Of a stretch of 64,000 nucleotides of DNA, positions 1-13,800 are shown one piece after another. Source of the stretch: Dipylidium caninum. Lineage: Eukaryota > Platyhelminthes > Cestoda > Cyclophyllidea > Dipylidiidae. The notes beneath the pieces are model-generated. The model had not been told where the DNA came from, did no database searches, and saw only the letters and a program-made list of their open reading frames with translations. Positions within the stretch are counted from its first letter, which is position 1. Each line of letters begins with the position of its first letter. The position numbers and the translations under genes were made by a program. The stretch covers positions 1-64,000 of the forward strand of contig QEYB01001329.1 in assembly GCA_017562135.1 (NCBI GenBank), written 5' to 3'.

Positions 1-1226
1 GCTTAAATCTCTCTTTAAAGCTTGTGGTCGCGAGCATTCCTGGCGTGTGTCGGTGCTAGTCTAAATATCTTGCGTCTACGATGAGACGGCTTCTCTCATA
101 AACTCATTGTCCCCCTGCTTGCGTGTCTAACAGTGGCGCAACTGTATTACGACGATGTATTACGAATCGTCGCATTGAATTTGTGGAGTGGGTTGTCTCA
201 AGGTAATAATGAATGCTGCCACGCGACAGACTGAACATCATTACATCCAAAAACCACCAGCCCAAACCAAACTTGGCTGGGTGATATTGAAAAACAAAGT
301 AATAGAATGGACACAAATGTAATAAATAATGACAATGGCAAATAATTCGATAATACTCATTTGGGCGGCAGTGAAGGAGCTAGGACAGTAAGCATTTTTT
401 AGAAAATAAATAAAGAATGGCAGTTTTGTGTCCGTTTAATAGGGAAGCAAAGTTGTAACATCGCAAGGGTGGGGATTGTGTTGTGCAGGGAGTATAGGAG
501 AAAGGAATGAAGCATGAATGCCAAAAAAGGGAATAGAATCGAAACGAGGCCAGACTGCGTGCTCTTTCACGAAAGCTTTGCTGGAGAGTGCACTAGGTAT
601 GGTGAGAGCTAGTCTTTCACCACAGCACCAACACCCCCACCACATTAACACTCGATATCAAACTACTCCCCGCCTCACCTTTACTTTTCCACCGACTCTA
701 CTCTTCTTCATGTGCTCTCTCGAATCAATCAAGCCTTCTGAATATACATAAAATTCTTAACTTTTTTACGAAACCATATCTGCATCTTAGAATATATTTT
801 TGGGGATTACTTTTGTTTTTCATCTCCATTTACTCCGCCACAGACACAAGTGCACTGAGTCTATTTTACTTTGAGGTCCGCCGATATGCGAGTTCATATT
901 CAACAATAGCGAGTAGCGACTGATTTGGAGAGTCATAGGTGCAAGCATATCGACCTGACTGTTTACCCACTCACAAAAGGAAAAAAGAATCCTGTTGAGG
1001 AGGAAGCAGTAACGTTGGCCTCCATTTCAGTAGTGCAAATTTATTCGTCCGGAGAACATGGCGTAAACGCCTCGGAATCGTTTCATCACCAGCAAGAAAG
1101 CTACTATAATGGTCCTCGGTTGTTCACAATGAATTTTACATGCTTGACTAATGAGAGCATCATATGCATACAAGTGAACTCACGTAACCACTTGTTCTTC
1201 CCCTCCACCCTAATCTAACCCACGCC

Positions 1227-1675
1227 CTCGTATCACGTTACTTCCACTCTCCCGCACCATATGCTGGGCAGTCCAAGCAAAAACAAGCACAGGAGGCTGG
1301 TAAGCTATGCACTTCTACAATGCAATAAACAGGAGCCGGGAGTAACAGAGTGACCGAGGAGAGGGAGAAGACGAGAGGAGGCGGAGAGAGGATTAAATGC
1401 ATTTGAGGCGTGACTCACTTGCGAGGGAGAGTTTGTCTGTTGCCCACACCGGAAATCCAAGGTGGTGACCCCTTGTCAAGAGTGACAGAAAATCCCGGAT
1501 TGAGAATTCCTCTCCTCCTCCTCGTCTTTCCTCTCATCCGCCTCCAGCCCCGATATCGCCCATAGTGGCAACAAAAGCTTTGCCCACTCAGCTCCGACTC
1601 CGCCCATCCATCTTCTTGCTGCCTTTTACCGCCCGACTACTCATAGTCCTGCCTACTCCAAGCCGAGGCTCTTCA
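1227..1675 (+). repeat. Dispersed repeat family A, copy 1
   Basis: About 450 bases match 3225-3675 in the same orientation. Shared landmarks are CCACTCTCCCGCAC, AAGCTATGCRCTTCTACAATG, GTTGCCCACAC, GAATTCCTCTCCTC, CCCCGATATCGCC and a closing CGAGGCTCT. No coding frame is conserved between the copies. Confidence 0.6.
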
Positions 1676-3064
1676 CTCTGACGCCGAGCCTGATTTCCAC
1701 CTTGCAAAACCAAGCTTTATTAACCCTCGCCACGACGACGATAGGAAAACCGATAAGCGAAGGAGGAGGAGGATGTGACAAGTGGCTTTGTGCACCTTTA
1801 CCGCAGCAAAGCTGCTTACCTCGGAGTAGGTACTCGTTAAGGTGACCGAGGTTCCAGCCAGGCACACGCGTTTAAAGTTTGAAGTTATAGCCAGTAGGAC
1901 AGCAGAAAAGTTGGAGATGAAACGAAGAGGGGGTAATTGCAAACGTCTCTACGCTAGACACATCCTCTGGGGCAGCAGATGGCCTTACTTCCATCGGACC
2001 AAGGCGCTCTCATTCAATCGATTCACCAAGTTCCTGCTTCTTCACTCTATCCCAAAATAAAACATATTTGCTGTCGATTTTGAGGGGGACTCCATTCCAC
2101 TCCTGCAGTTGCGCTACTATCGCCTTCAACTTCCGACCTGATTTGGCACAGGACCTTCTCCATCGCTGATTTTTATTTACTTACCGTCATTGTGGAATAA
2201 TGCGTAATCGATTAGTTGAGGATTTACTTGACTGATTTTACGAAAAATTATATTGATTTCGCCTTTTCAATCGAATTAGAAATGTGCAAACACACATTCT
2301 ATTCATAAGTTGTTCGTTGCTTCGTGGTGAATTGCGTGATGGACAAAGAATTCGTTGATCTGATTTTGTGACAAATGTGGAATGAGGAGGGCTGCGAAGG
2401 TTTGGTGATTGCGTGAAAGGGAGATACCCAACACCTCCACGCATTTTGGCAGCCGTCGAGTCACGAGTGGAGATCGACCAAAAGTGGAGGAGAAGGGAAG
2501 AAATCTCGTCTCCACCTGCAGTCGCGTCGACAACAGTTCACTACAGGTCCTCTTTAACCTCGGGACTGGATGGAAGAGGAAAAAGAGTGTGGGGAGAGGA
2601 TGTGGAGAACTTTGAGGCGTCCTTGGTCGCTCACTACACCCAGTCACACGGACTGACTCTATTTGACGAAGTGAGGAGCTGCCATGATTACTACCTTAGG
2701 CAGGCTGGCATTCTTCCGCATCACGCATGACAATTCTTTAAACAGTCGGCTAAGCAGTAGCAGTCTGAAGCATCTCATCCGACTCCTGATTGCCTCGAGG
2801 CTGAATACGAGGCAGAGCAAGAGGAGGAGAGGGAAATGGATTTAACTTTCTCTTCCGAAAGGACTCGTCCTGAGGGTCTTTCGTCAGTCTAGCCAATTAG
2901 CGCTTGTTCCTGAGGCGCGACAGTGGGACTCGGTCGTAACACGCCGACTATGTCCATTCTCAAGCTCTATTCGCACACGAATTATTCGACTGTTATTTCC
3001 CCCTTAAGCTTCTGCAAACGACATGTGTGTCAGAGAAGCCGAAGGAAAGCTACCAAAATGCTTG

Positions 3065-3675
3065 CAACTAGGCTCCGGCTACGTATATCACACCATATAT
3101 CCGAATTACAGATAACTCTTGGGGAAAGGGAAAGGAGGCGAGGAAGTGGATGGAGCATGGGTGGGACAGAGAAAGAGGATATGGCCTAACTTGTTCAATT
3201 TTTCTCCCCATTTTTTTCCTCGTTCTGCGCTTGCTCCCCACTCTCCCGCACGCATTTGCTGGCAAACTCAGCAAAATAAGCAAAAGGAGGCGGGAAGCTA
3301 TGCGCTTCTACAATGCAGACAACAGGGCGAAAGAGTCACGAGGATTGGCGATGAGGGGGGAAGAGACGAGAAGAAACGAGAGGAGAAAAGAGAAGAAATG
3401 CAATTTGAGCGTGACTCAACTTTGGCGAGGAGAAAGATGTCTGGTTGCCCACACGGGCATCCAGGGAGGGAATGTCCCTCGTCAACGAGTGACGGCAAAT
3501 TCCCGGCTTGTAGAATTCCTCTCCTCTTGATCGTCCTCCCCCACATCCACCTCCGGCCCCGATATCGCCATTAGGGATAACGAAAGCTTTCCCCACCGCT
3601 CTGACTCCGCTCGTCATCTTCTGGGTGCCACACCGCCCACTGCTTCAACCTTTCTCTACTCCGAGGGCGAGGCTC
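3065..3675 (+). repeat. Dispersed repeat family A, copy 2
   Basis: The 3' part matches copy 1 at 1227-1675. The 5' part (GGCTCCGGCTACGTATAT through ATAACTCTTGGGGA) matches the start of the copy at 29225-29645, so this copy bridges the two. No supportable gene. Confidence 0.6.
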
Positions 3676-6600
3676 TCCAATTAAACGCAACGACGGCGAT
3701 GGTGATGATTTTCGCCTCAAAATCGACTTTACGGTAAAATGTCCTCACCGCTGTCGATGGTGTGCAAGGCATTGCGGCTGAATGCCCTTCTGGATGATTA
3801 TTGCACCTCGCTCACTCCACCTCGGTGGAAAAGATCAAGCGACTTTCAATTATGGCGCAGTGTACCTGAATGCCAATCACCTCTCGTGCACTTACAAACC
3901 CCGTCCGAACATCCCCGTTCTCGCCTTCCTCACAAACCACTTTAGGCCTTTGGTTAATGTCGACTTTCTCCTCGCCTTCCTTATTCTCTGTGTCTTCCTT
4001 CCCAGAAGTTGTACGATTGTCCGCACTTGGAGCTCTGATGGGCAGACAGTTGACGGACAGAACTTGCCATCGGGTGTGTCGACTTACCAGAAACCCTACA
4101 CTTGCAGGTTAATAAACTTGTGGAAAGACCTTGTATTGTCGCAACTGTTCATAATCAAGAGGTATGTGTCGAGTAAATATGGGAGAATGTGGCAAAATTC
4201 CCGTTTGCAGGGGAGTTAATTTGTAACAGCACTCACTGCAAACAGCGCATTCTGATCCATTCTGCTCCCACCCTTCCCATTCGACCCAGTCATCTACCCT
4301 CCCAGTCAATTGCCTCTGCTCAGCCACTGCCTCGTATGACAAAGCCGAAAGGTTCACGATGGAAGTGATGCCAACGGCGATGGAGGATAGGCAGAGCACC
4401 GCAATATTCTTTCATTCGTGTCTGCCTACATCGGTTTCTAGCACCCACCGACCAGGTAGGACTCCTCGGCGCCCGCCACACTGGTGGCGTCCGGCCACTT
4501 CTGTGCAACGAATGCAATTCAAAACATTTCGTCGCAAATTTGAAGTAAAATAGAAATGCACAATTTTATTCTAAATTTATTAGCAAGAATTCTAAACGCA
4601 CCTGACAACGTGTGTTTCTCAGTCACAACTGAACAAGAACTAAACAAAAATGAGCATTTCGAAACTATCAAACTAGCAGCGAAGGTGATCGTTTAATTCA
4701 AGAAGCACACGTTGCGAAGGTTCCCTCCTTCTCCTCCGGACTGTACATCGAGCGTTTGAGGCGACACATGGTGTGTCCTTCTTCAACCTTTGCCACTCTC
4801 ATTGCTACACTCATAACCACCAACAGAGTAGATGATGCTCCCATGTAAGACACTAAGTTTCATTCGAATCAGAGTGTCCGCGTGTTTTACACTGTCACCT
4901 TAAATGCTTTCTCCTCAGATGGAGCACGGAGTTGGTCGAACATGGGAGGTCCCGTTGAATTGACTGGGTAGGCACGTTGGACGTGCATTTCCTCTCCGGC
5001 ACGGCGTGGAAGCGAGTGTGAAGTTCACCAGACATCACAAGAGCTAATTGACTAGAGTAAAGAAGAGGCAAGGAGTCTGGGAAATGGGCGTTTGTCATAG
5101 GATCCAGTGGATTTTCGAGTGCGAGAGGAGTGATTGAATGAATGTTAGCTTCATAGAGAGCGTGCTGTGCACAAGACAGTGTTCATTAAGTTCGGTGACG
5201 GGGGGGTAAAGGATGAGGACCGAATGCGGGAAGAAGACACTGCGAGGATGAGGCCGGAGATAGGTGGGTGTTCCTTATTCTCCAACCGAGTGGCACTTAA
5301 AGCAATTGGGTGCGAACTGAAAAGTGAGTGATCTTTCACAAATAAAGAGGAATGGGAACGAATAGCTGGCCACAACTTGGCGCCAATCGTGCCGAACCGA
5401 ACGATTTTCCTCCTCGAAGTTATTACGTAAACGCGCAACGTTGACCGAAACTCGCGCAAATGCTGGACATACTGGTGTGTTGTTTCTCCCGATAGATCAT
5501 ACTGAGTTGACAGGTATGAGAGAGGAAAGTTTACAGGTCACGCATAGGCGTCCCACTGGGGCAATGACCAACGCCTGTCAAGAAACTCAGCGACAAGACC
5601 AGAAGGAGGAGAAAGACTGCTGGGCCAGGGATGCCAGCCCAGGGCCAGAATTTGTGCCTGTTCGAGTCATTGAGCGACAGAGAGGTACTTCTTTGCTGCA
5701 CGTGCAAGTACCCAGTTCTGCTTGACGCTTGTCCCGATTGCAATTTCACCGGCATGTCACGTAGCAGAACATCTGCGGGTGACGCGAAAAAAGTGTCGGT
5801 AGTCGCGAAGGTTCACATTCTACATCGCTATTTGGCATTGTAGATTTGTGGAGGAACATCGAGCGGTTCGTCACGATTGGACCTGCGCCTGTTGCCATCT
5901 GTAAAGTTTACTGTTTTATTCAGTTAGCAGTAAACTGCTCTCCAGGCGATTTGGTCACGATGAGGTGCGCCAACCCCACCGCGGTCTCGTTCTCGGACTG
6001 CCTTCTTTTCGCACTTTCCTCTCGTTTTTGCGCCTTCTTGATATTGAAACAGTAGAAGGCACACGTCCACCCGCATTCTCCGCATGACTACACTATTCAC
6101 TTGGCGAAGACGTGACTGCGGCGAGTGTAATGATGCTGGCAGGGCGATTAATCCGCAAGGGGGGCGGTAGGCAGCCGATGGGCCGATGGAACTGCTCTCT
6201 CCCATTACATCAAATCGTAGGCCAACCAGAGCAGATTGGTGGACGAAGGGGACGCGCAGTTAAGTGCGAAGTAAACGTGCCTCCTTCCACTTGTGCCTCT
6301 GAAGCACTTCGTCTCGTCTGCTAAATGCTGTTCTCATGTTTATTGGTGAAGTAGGGCAGGTAGGAAAGGTGGACGCTTAACAGAAGGCTTAAGTTGCAGA
6401 GTTGATCGTTGACTAATGCGTCAGTGAAGGTGTCCTCGATCGCCTTCCGACTGCTGCATTCTGCTTCAGCATGCTTGAACGAATAGGAAAAACGAACGAA
6501 AGTTAGTACATGGAAGTTAATTCTGTCTCCAGGAACGCGACCAACGGTAGCATAAGGGCCGAGTAGGAAGAGACTGTTGCAATTGGGATGATTGAGAAAG

Positions 6601-8029
6601 CGGCCGCTGTACATGTTGCGATGTCCGTCTGCTTGGAGCTCTGCTAAGTAGCACTACCTGATCGACATCACAGAGGGAAAATGTCATCCGAGTCATACGG
6701 AGGGAAGAACTGCCGCCCTTATAGCAGGGTGTCCCAGAGAACAGCATTCATCGACGTCTACTCAGCATGCCGCATCCTTCGAGCGCCGCTTCGCCAACAC
6801 TACTCAGACGCACCCGCACAGCACTCGCGTAAGTACGAGTCATTGCAGTGATGCTCAGCTGCCCTCCTACTGTCCACCAGCAGTCAAGACTTTCTCAGGT
6901 AAAGGCCAAGCAGCTGGATTGACATTCACTGTTAGGCTGCGGGGGCTGTGTGCGGTTTTCGGTGCATGTGTTTTGGAGATGTTGTAGTGTACGGTGAGGT
7001 TCAGTGCATTGTTTCATCGCAGAAGCATGTGGTTTCCATTGGGCGAAAAGTGACTTTCTGTGGGGTCCATTGCAACCGCCTCATTGACAAGTTCGACAGG
7101 TAGACGAGGCCATCTGAGTGCCCGCCGGTACATTCATTTCCATCACACCCGTGTGCTCAGCGACGGCAACAATCCTCACTTCCCCTTCTTCTCGAATGAG
7201 CACAGAGTAGGAAAATGGAGGGCAATCTTGCAATGCGGGGAATGCGGCCCAGGGGGCTTGGTGACTTGTGGCGGAGAAAAGTTGGAGTGAGTGGGCCAAA
7301 AGTTGCCCTGAAAGACGGCGTTATTAGACGAGAGGGGAAATGGAGAGAGTAGAGAAAGAGCAGAGGTGCGAAAACTGTGGCAGGGGGAGGTGGCAGAGGA
7401 GGCTGGCTGATGTCAATGGGAGCATTGTCTTCCCCAGCCCGCAAGTAGCGTGATGAAAATGGTCACCTGAGAGGGGAAATGGCGTCCTGCGCTCATGTAG
7501 GCAGAACTTGAAAGAGGCAGAGTGCATGAGGTGTGCCAGATGACTTGTTCGAATGCTGCTTGGAAGAGCGTTAACTGCGAAGATGACTCTTGATGTCCTT
7601 AGGCGACATGTGTTCACGAGGTGGGATAAAGCGCCTCTAAGTGTGATGCAAATAGCCTTCGTTCACACTCTCCCCAAATTTACTTGTCTTCACTAGCTGC
7701 CGAGGCTACTTGCCTGCATCGAACCATTGCTTAAAATTCCCCTTCTCAGTGTTCATTCCTTGTCCGGCCTGTTCGGACTTGTAGTTATCAGGGCAGGGAG
7801 CAGAAGGCATGCGTGCGGGACAGAAGACGAAGAGAGCAACATATGTTCACAATTAGGATGAGGATTGACATGTTACACCTACTGTCTTTCTTCGCATGAT
7901 ATGTGTTGATCATTGGAGGAAGAAGGAAATGTTTCGAGTGGTGGCGCTGCCTCACGTACGCATAAAGCATGCCCAAGAAATGACGATACTACGCCGTTTG
8001 AAGCTAGCCGGTTGGTTAAGTTAGACAGA
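3676..8029. other. No supportable gene
   Basis: Only short frames that overlap on opposite strands. The 7150-7450 stretch is purine-skewed, which explains its longer frames. I see no RNA gene or repeat I can place. Confidence 0.5.
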
Positions 8030-9250
8030 GTCTTGTTCACTCCTGACTAAACAAAGTCAACATCAGAGTAATTTCTAAAAGTGATCGTTAACGTCCCCCA
8101 ACCTGCGACTATGTTGGTTTGGAATGAGGTGGAAACAAGCTCGATTACACATTTTGTTGCGGTTTTCGATCCTGTCTAATGTCGATTGGCACGGGACCCA
8201 CTAGTCTCCAGCCATTGGTGGAACCCATGGTGCTGATGGGCTTGGTGAAACGGCGGATCCTCGTACCTGAGCGTCATCCTCATAATGGTGTCTTGGCACA
8301 CGAGTAGTCTTGACAATCGGCGTTGAACATGACGTCCTTAGAGAAAACCTCCTCCTTATAATGCGACATGTGGTACGCATAGGCTAGAGGGAAAGAACGA
8401 CTGACTCTCACTTATCACACGACTAACCGTTGGGTCTGTGGTTACAACCGTCATCCCGTCAGAGAAAGATGGAGCCGGAAAAGATCCGTCATGACTTCTA
8501 ACCGCGTGCTTCGTACGACCGTCCCATAGCATCGCATGTGAATAATGGGTGTGAGATTTCTCGATGAGATAACGTCGACTGCTAGATAGTAGCTGCCGAG
8601 GTCGACCTCACAATGTCATCCTAAATTATTTTCATCTCGGTTCCTCCAAATATGATCTAAAACTGGTTTTGTCCGACAGTTTGTATTTCGTTTTGTTATG
8701 CATGATTTGTTGGGTGTACCTGTTGTCGCTAAACGACTCAAGGAATGTGCGGTTTCTTGAAGAACTTCTTTCCATCTCATGTTTCCACCAAACAGGGCTT
8801 ATTTAAGAATTACGTTACCGCTACTCTCGGTGAACGGAATGATTTGTGGCTAGTCACCAACCAGCTAGTCTGTCTCAATTGTCAACCCATGCCCACACAA
8901 CCGCCTACGAGATGTCACTAATCATGCCGATCATGGACGCACGAAAGGCAACCCATCTGCGCGTGGAATCTTACCAAGTCTGATTCACTCCTCTCGATGT
9001 TATCTAAATTCCAAAGAGGACATCACTCTAGCATACTTAGTGAACTGGAGGGTAACAAGGTATTTTGTCAGGCGGTCAAGGGACACAGTGAAACGCATGC
9101 CAACCCCAAGCAGATGGGTGGAAACCGTGGGGAAGTCGGTCTGACGTGCGAGCAGGGATCAGTTGGTGAATGAATGACGGTTTGGTGAACTCAACTTAAA
9201 CAAAAGTCATTCCGTGGACGAGTTGCAGTTAAGTGGACTCAACACGAAAC

Positions 9251-9260
9251 TATAAAAAAT
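9251..9260 (+). promoter_or_regulatory. TATA-like block conserved in repeat family X
   Basis: The sequence TATAAAAAAT at this point corresponds to TATAAAAA at 20617-20624 in copy 2 and to minus-strand TATAAAA at 46750-46756 in copy 3, each about 70 bases before the conserved CCTCGCTGACCA block. Conservation in diverged copies suggests an internal promoter of the element. This is inference only. Confidence 0.35.
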
Positions 9261-10109
9261 CGGTTGAGAAGAACGTACGGACGAGTGTCCTCGCAATGTG
9301 GAGAGTGCGTAACTCGCTAGTTCCTCGCTGACCAGCGTTTTCCTTCGCATCTAGCCATTTACAGAACCTTCTACAGTCGGACTCTCTTCCCGATAAAGAC
9401 AACCACTGTCCCGAAGAGTTATCAAACGAAATATTGTTAGTCTTTATCCTATACCGACCGGAACGTAGGTGAGAAGAAAATCTGCACACAAAATGGGGAC
9501 GGAGAGGAAAGAAAATCCTACGAAAAAGGTATCTTTTCTTTGAAGTAACAGAAAGTGATTACGATGTGAATTAAACCTGCTAAGCGCCCACGGTTGATCT
9601 CGTCTACACTACAAAACCCTTTATTAGAATAAGCCCTTTTGAAAAATCAGGCGGATGAAGAGAATTGGAAAGTTAATACTCAAGCACTTTTCCACATAGG
9701 CCGGTTAAATCGTCGTGTCGGGTTGATGTCATGTGTAAGTGGCGTCCTCTAACCTCGAAGGAGAAGAAAGTTGCTAGCACTCAACTGCGGGCGGATGAAG
9801 TAAACTTCGATCGCACACATCAGGAGTTACCAGAGTCAAATGAGGGTGTCACCGGCTTTCCTTCCTCTCCATGTAATGCGAGCCTCAGCAATTTCTTTCA
9901 CATCTATAGTTAGTACCTCCTTCCCCTTTACATCTCCCCCCTCCCCATTTTCGCGAGGTCCAGTTTGAATTTTCTTTCCCTTCCTCTTCATCTCACCTTG
10001 ACTATAAAAGGAAGTCGGCGAATGTGTGCAGCTTCGCAATATTTGGTCAATGCGTACTTGCAGATACGGGTTCTCATTGACGCTTCTGTTCACAGGCGTC
10101 GATTTAATG

Positions 10110-10135
10110 GGGATGTCATGGAATAACGACATCCC
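10110..10135. repeat. Hairpin conserved in repeat family X
   Basis: GGGATGTC at 10110-10117 pairs with GACATCCC at 10128-10135, a perfect 8-bp stem. Copy 3 keeps GGATGT at 45806-45811 pairing with ACATCC at 45824-45829. Copy 2 has a degraded form near 21446-21473. Confidence 0.5.
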
Positions 10136-10159
10136 TCAGCGTGCGACGCAAAAGTGTTC

Positions 10160-10204
10160 GAACAACGATACACGCTCGGGTAGGCACTGACAATATCGTT
10201 GTTC
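10160..10204. repeat. 11-bp inverted repeat in repeat family X copy 1
   Basis: GAACAACGATA at 10160-10170 is perfectly complementary to TATCGTTGTTC at 10194-10204 across a 23-base spacer. The copy 2 equivalent near 21490-21540 (GACGACGATA ... ATATTGTTATTC) is imperfect. Confidence 0.5.
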
Positions 10205-10800
10205 AACACATCGTCGTCTATCAACTGCTACGCACACTTCTTTCCCCTACTCTTGCCTGCCATGAACTCCTCGTGCTGTCGAATAGACTCTACTGGTAAA
10301 TCACGACTCTGGGTACATGGGTATCCGCATTACATACAGAAGAGAAAAGCTTGCGAAATCGGAAACATTCTCCTTTGAACTCAGAAGACGCCGTTAAGTG
10401 AAATTGTGTGCTGGACCATGCGACAGATTTTTATGGGTGATGAGAGGTACTGGAAACAAAGCTTCTGAGATAGATAGGTTTCAAGGATCTTACCCTTTAA
10501 CCGATCAAGGCATATGTCGGCAATGTGCACATTAGCCTCAGTCCAAGCCCCTGAAGATACTCCCTATAGACCGCGCAGCTTGGGAGATGATGATCTAGTC
10601 AATTGCATCGGCTGCCGCAATTCGGCGGACTTCACTTACAAGCACACTAGTAAGAGACGCAGTCCACTGATAAGAGTAGGCGTTAGACCAGGCTCCTCCT
10701 GCCATGCAGCATTGCGTGTGTCTTCCCGTAGTCCTCTTGCTTGCCATTGCGTGGGGACATTTGCACAGCCGACGTAATTCGTAGTGACGCATGTCAACTC

Positions 10801-13800
10801 GACTCTTATGCTCCAGTCTGTGTCAAAGTGGTGCGGATGTGACAGCTGAATGTGAGTCGCTGGAAGAAGAGAGCTCACTGCTGTTATAGTCTCCACCCCA
10901 CTATTATTACCTCGACGTACCAGTAGCCATTTTCCTCTGCATTGGGCATGTCAGAAAGGAAGGCTTCATTGAGGACCACGACCGGAAAAGAAATTCGTGG
11001 CCAACTTTCTGTGTCAACGAAACGTGAGATATGATGCTCAGCGGTGAGTGTTCGGTGGTGAGGCCTTCCTCCTTTGGCGAAGAGAAGGTCCGGTCTTCGT
11101 CTGTCAAGTACCTATATCACAAAAGTGCAACCCTCGTCCTTCATTCAGCCATCTACACGGTATCGTATCCGCTCCGCCCCATGTAGTCAGGAAATCGTTT
11201 TGCCGCAGGCTAGTGAAATCGACTCTCACTGCTCGGAAGGAATGTTTTTTCCGATTTTATCGCTGCCTTTCGTCCACTGCATATAGGAATTTTGCGATGC
11301 AACTATGCATTTCTCTCACGAATGCCCAAGAATGGACCCGCCTGGTTGAAAATGGAAGGAGATTTGAAGATGTGGAGATATGCCCTGCTTTTCCACTGTC
11401 AGGCCACATTAGTAAAACAGTGCGTTCTAACCTCACAGCCTCTTCATCGTGCTCGTTTGCCTCATCTGAGTCAGAGATTTCACTTGGGGTGGTGAGAGAG
11501 AGAGAACAATCAACGGTCGCTCTATTTCCTTCGCATGGAATGTGAAATGACGCCTGCAGTGAGGTTTGGTGCATGTTTGACACCAACACATGGCCTCCGA
11601 TTATCTCTCTGCAACCCCTCAATCCAATAATGGCGATTGCGACGGGGAATGGTGCCTTTAAAGTTGAAGTTGGGTTCACTCCAACCAACCTTCCTTCCAG
11701 CAGTCTCTAGGCAGACTTCATTAAAATTCCCATTGACAACCACATGCTATTCGCTTCAACATCAGACAACCAATGCGACTCGTGGAATTCCTCGGCTTTC
11801 GCATGAAAACTAACCGTCTTCCTAACTGCCGCTGCGACACTTATTGTCTCGAAATCATTGTATTTGGGTAGTAATTGCATGTAAAACAAAAAGACATCGA
11901 GCATAACACAAGTGAAGTATGCATTCCACGAGAAGCAAGGTCTGTCGGGGTCGGGCGTGAGCCCCAACAGTCTGTATTTCATCCGAATTTCTCCTTAAAG
12001 CCGGAGAAGGACACGGTTCAATTATTTTTCCCTGGCTGCTCCACACAGCCAAACAAACAATTGTAAATGGACGACTTGGCATCTTCCCGCAACTCTGCTT
12101 CAGCTAGCATCTCTACTGCACTAAACAGTGAGCCCGTCGAAAAGTGACGAAAGTGGGCAGAAATGATTGTTTGACAATGCTGTCCGTTCCCGAGTCTGCC
12201 ATCTAGTTGTTGGAGGCGGCTATTGCTCACTGTGAATATCCGTACGTACCATCGGTGTCGAGCTATGACAGTGAACTGGAACGGTTGGAGATTAGGAGGT
12301 CGCTGTTATTCGATGGATGATAGTGAGAGGTCAGACTCCCAATAACTAACCAGAAAGCGACCTTCAAAATGGCTACAAATAAGCGCGTGGCTCAAGTCAG
12401 AGAGCAGTTGGAGGTCGAAGGAGGGGTGATGGTCATTAATTGAAGAGTGAAAACACCTTCGTAGTTTTTCTGGTTCTCATTCTTCTTGAGCCGGAAGACG
12501 CGGAAAAGGAGGCTTTTACGAGACGCAAATTTGGACGTATTCCGCTTGGTCTTCGTTCTTACGACACTAGTCCTGATACCACGTCAGCCGCACGCTATTC
12601 TGAATGACAAATCTAGTCGAGATGGCGGACATTCATTGGACGGTGTGGCATTCCATCTACTTCCTACTTCGCATCCACCTTGATGCCCCGTAGACTGCTC
12701 TGTGACACTCGTCGGTGAGCAATAGCACGTAACTTCTTTACTACGTTTATTGAATTCAGCACTATCACGTGTGATTTTTGCGCCTCTAGTTAGTGTGTAA
12801 GCAATTGCCATCAGACCTCGCGCTGATTAGTTTACACACAATCGTGCGATCGTCGCGTTTTAAAACGCTCAATTAAGAACGCACAGGAACTCGCTTCACA
12901 CACCCTGACGGATTGGACATTTCACAAGCTCCCGTAAGGGCTAGCAGTGTGGATATCTTAAACATTTACATGTTGACAATAAAGCCATTTTAAGGCAAAT
13001 TTGTGTTGCGTTTTAGTGACCTTTGTCAAGATACAACAATACAGAGAACAATCAATTAGACTTTCCACAAAACGTGCTGGCAAACTCAGACAATTTACTA
13101 ACTGCTGTCTTGGACCACTATCGCACACATATCCATAGTGAGAAATGGCAGCCTCCGACAAATAGATTGAGAGCACGGACCATCTAATACTTGCTAAATT
13201 AGCAACTGTCACACGATCACTTCCCTCCAGGCATTGTTCTGTCCCACGGTGTCCACATCGATTACCACAACTCTGAAGCCACATCTAGCTCAAACTTCGC
13301 CTCTGCAGCCAATTGCGACGATAAGGCGGAAATTATCAAGATAACTGGAGAGACTTATCCGATATAGTAGCATACCTTGAAATACTTCTTCATAATCTTC
13401 GAAACACAGCACTCGATGCTTCTTCTCCTGCACGCAAGAAGAGTTGTCTCGGCGAATGATTTGAATCGCCTTTATGCAGATAGCGCAAATCTTGTCGACT
13501 TCGAAAGAACAATTTAGACGTTCTGAAGAAGAGCATCATCAAGCAATATCGTCTCAGTGCAAGGAGACGAGCAGGTGAGACGACGCATTAGGGGAGAAGA
13601 CATGGCTTCATGTCCCAAAATCCCCTACTTTAAGCACACACTCGAGATCCAGCAGCCGCCTTTGCTAGGTAAAATAACTCTTTTAATGCCACGAAAGGCC
13701 TCCTATTCCCCCTCCTGCCTGAGATTCGACCCTTCCCCCAACCCCTACCTCCCTTTTGTTTTTCCAGGCTTTTTATTTGTGGTATCAACATAAATGTTAT

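Larger units (their letters stand above)
8030..10800 (+). mobile_element. Composite repeat family X, copy 1
   Basis: This ~2.8 kb block matches the reverse complement of 45130-47960 along its whole length, and parts match 19260-20110 and 20470-22060. Anchor identities include AAAGGCAACCCATCTGC (near 8945 here and reversed near 19700), CCTCGCTGACCAGCGTTTTCCT at about 9325 (both other copies), TCCATGTAATGCGA at about 9869, and GAGGTACTGGAAAC at about 10445. Divergence is high with many indels, so the element is old. No open frame here has recognisable transposase, integrase or reverse transcriptase motifs. It could be a non-autonomous transposon, the untranslated part of a retroelement, or a segmental duplication. 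Confidence 0.6.

Noticed and set aside
8030..10800. LINE, LTR or cut-and-paste transposon with a coding domain
   Set aside because: No reverse transcriptase, endonuclease, integrase or transposase motif could be read in any frame, so only a class-neutral repeat call is made.
11048..11688. Opposed frames of 165 and 143 codons as genes
   Set aside because: They run into repeat family G and neither has recognisable domains.
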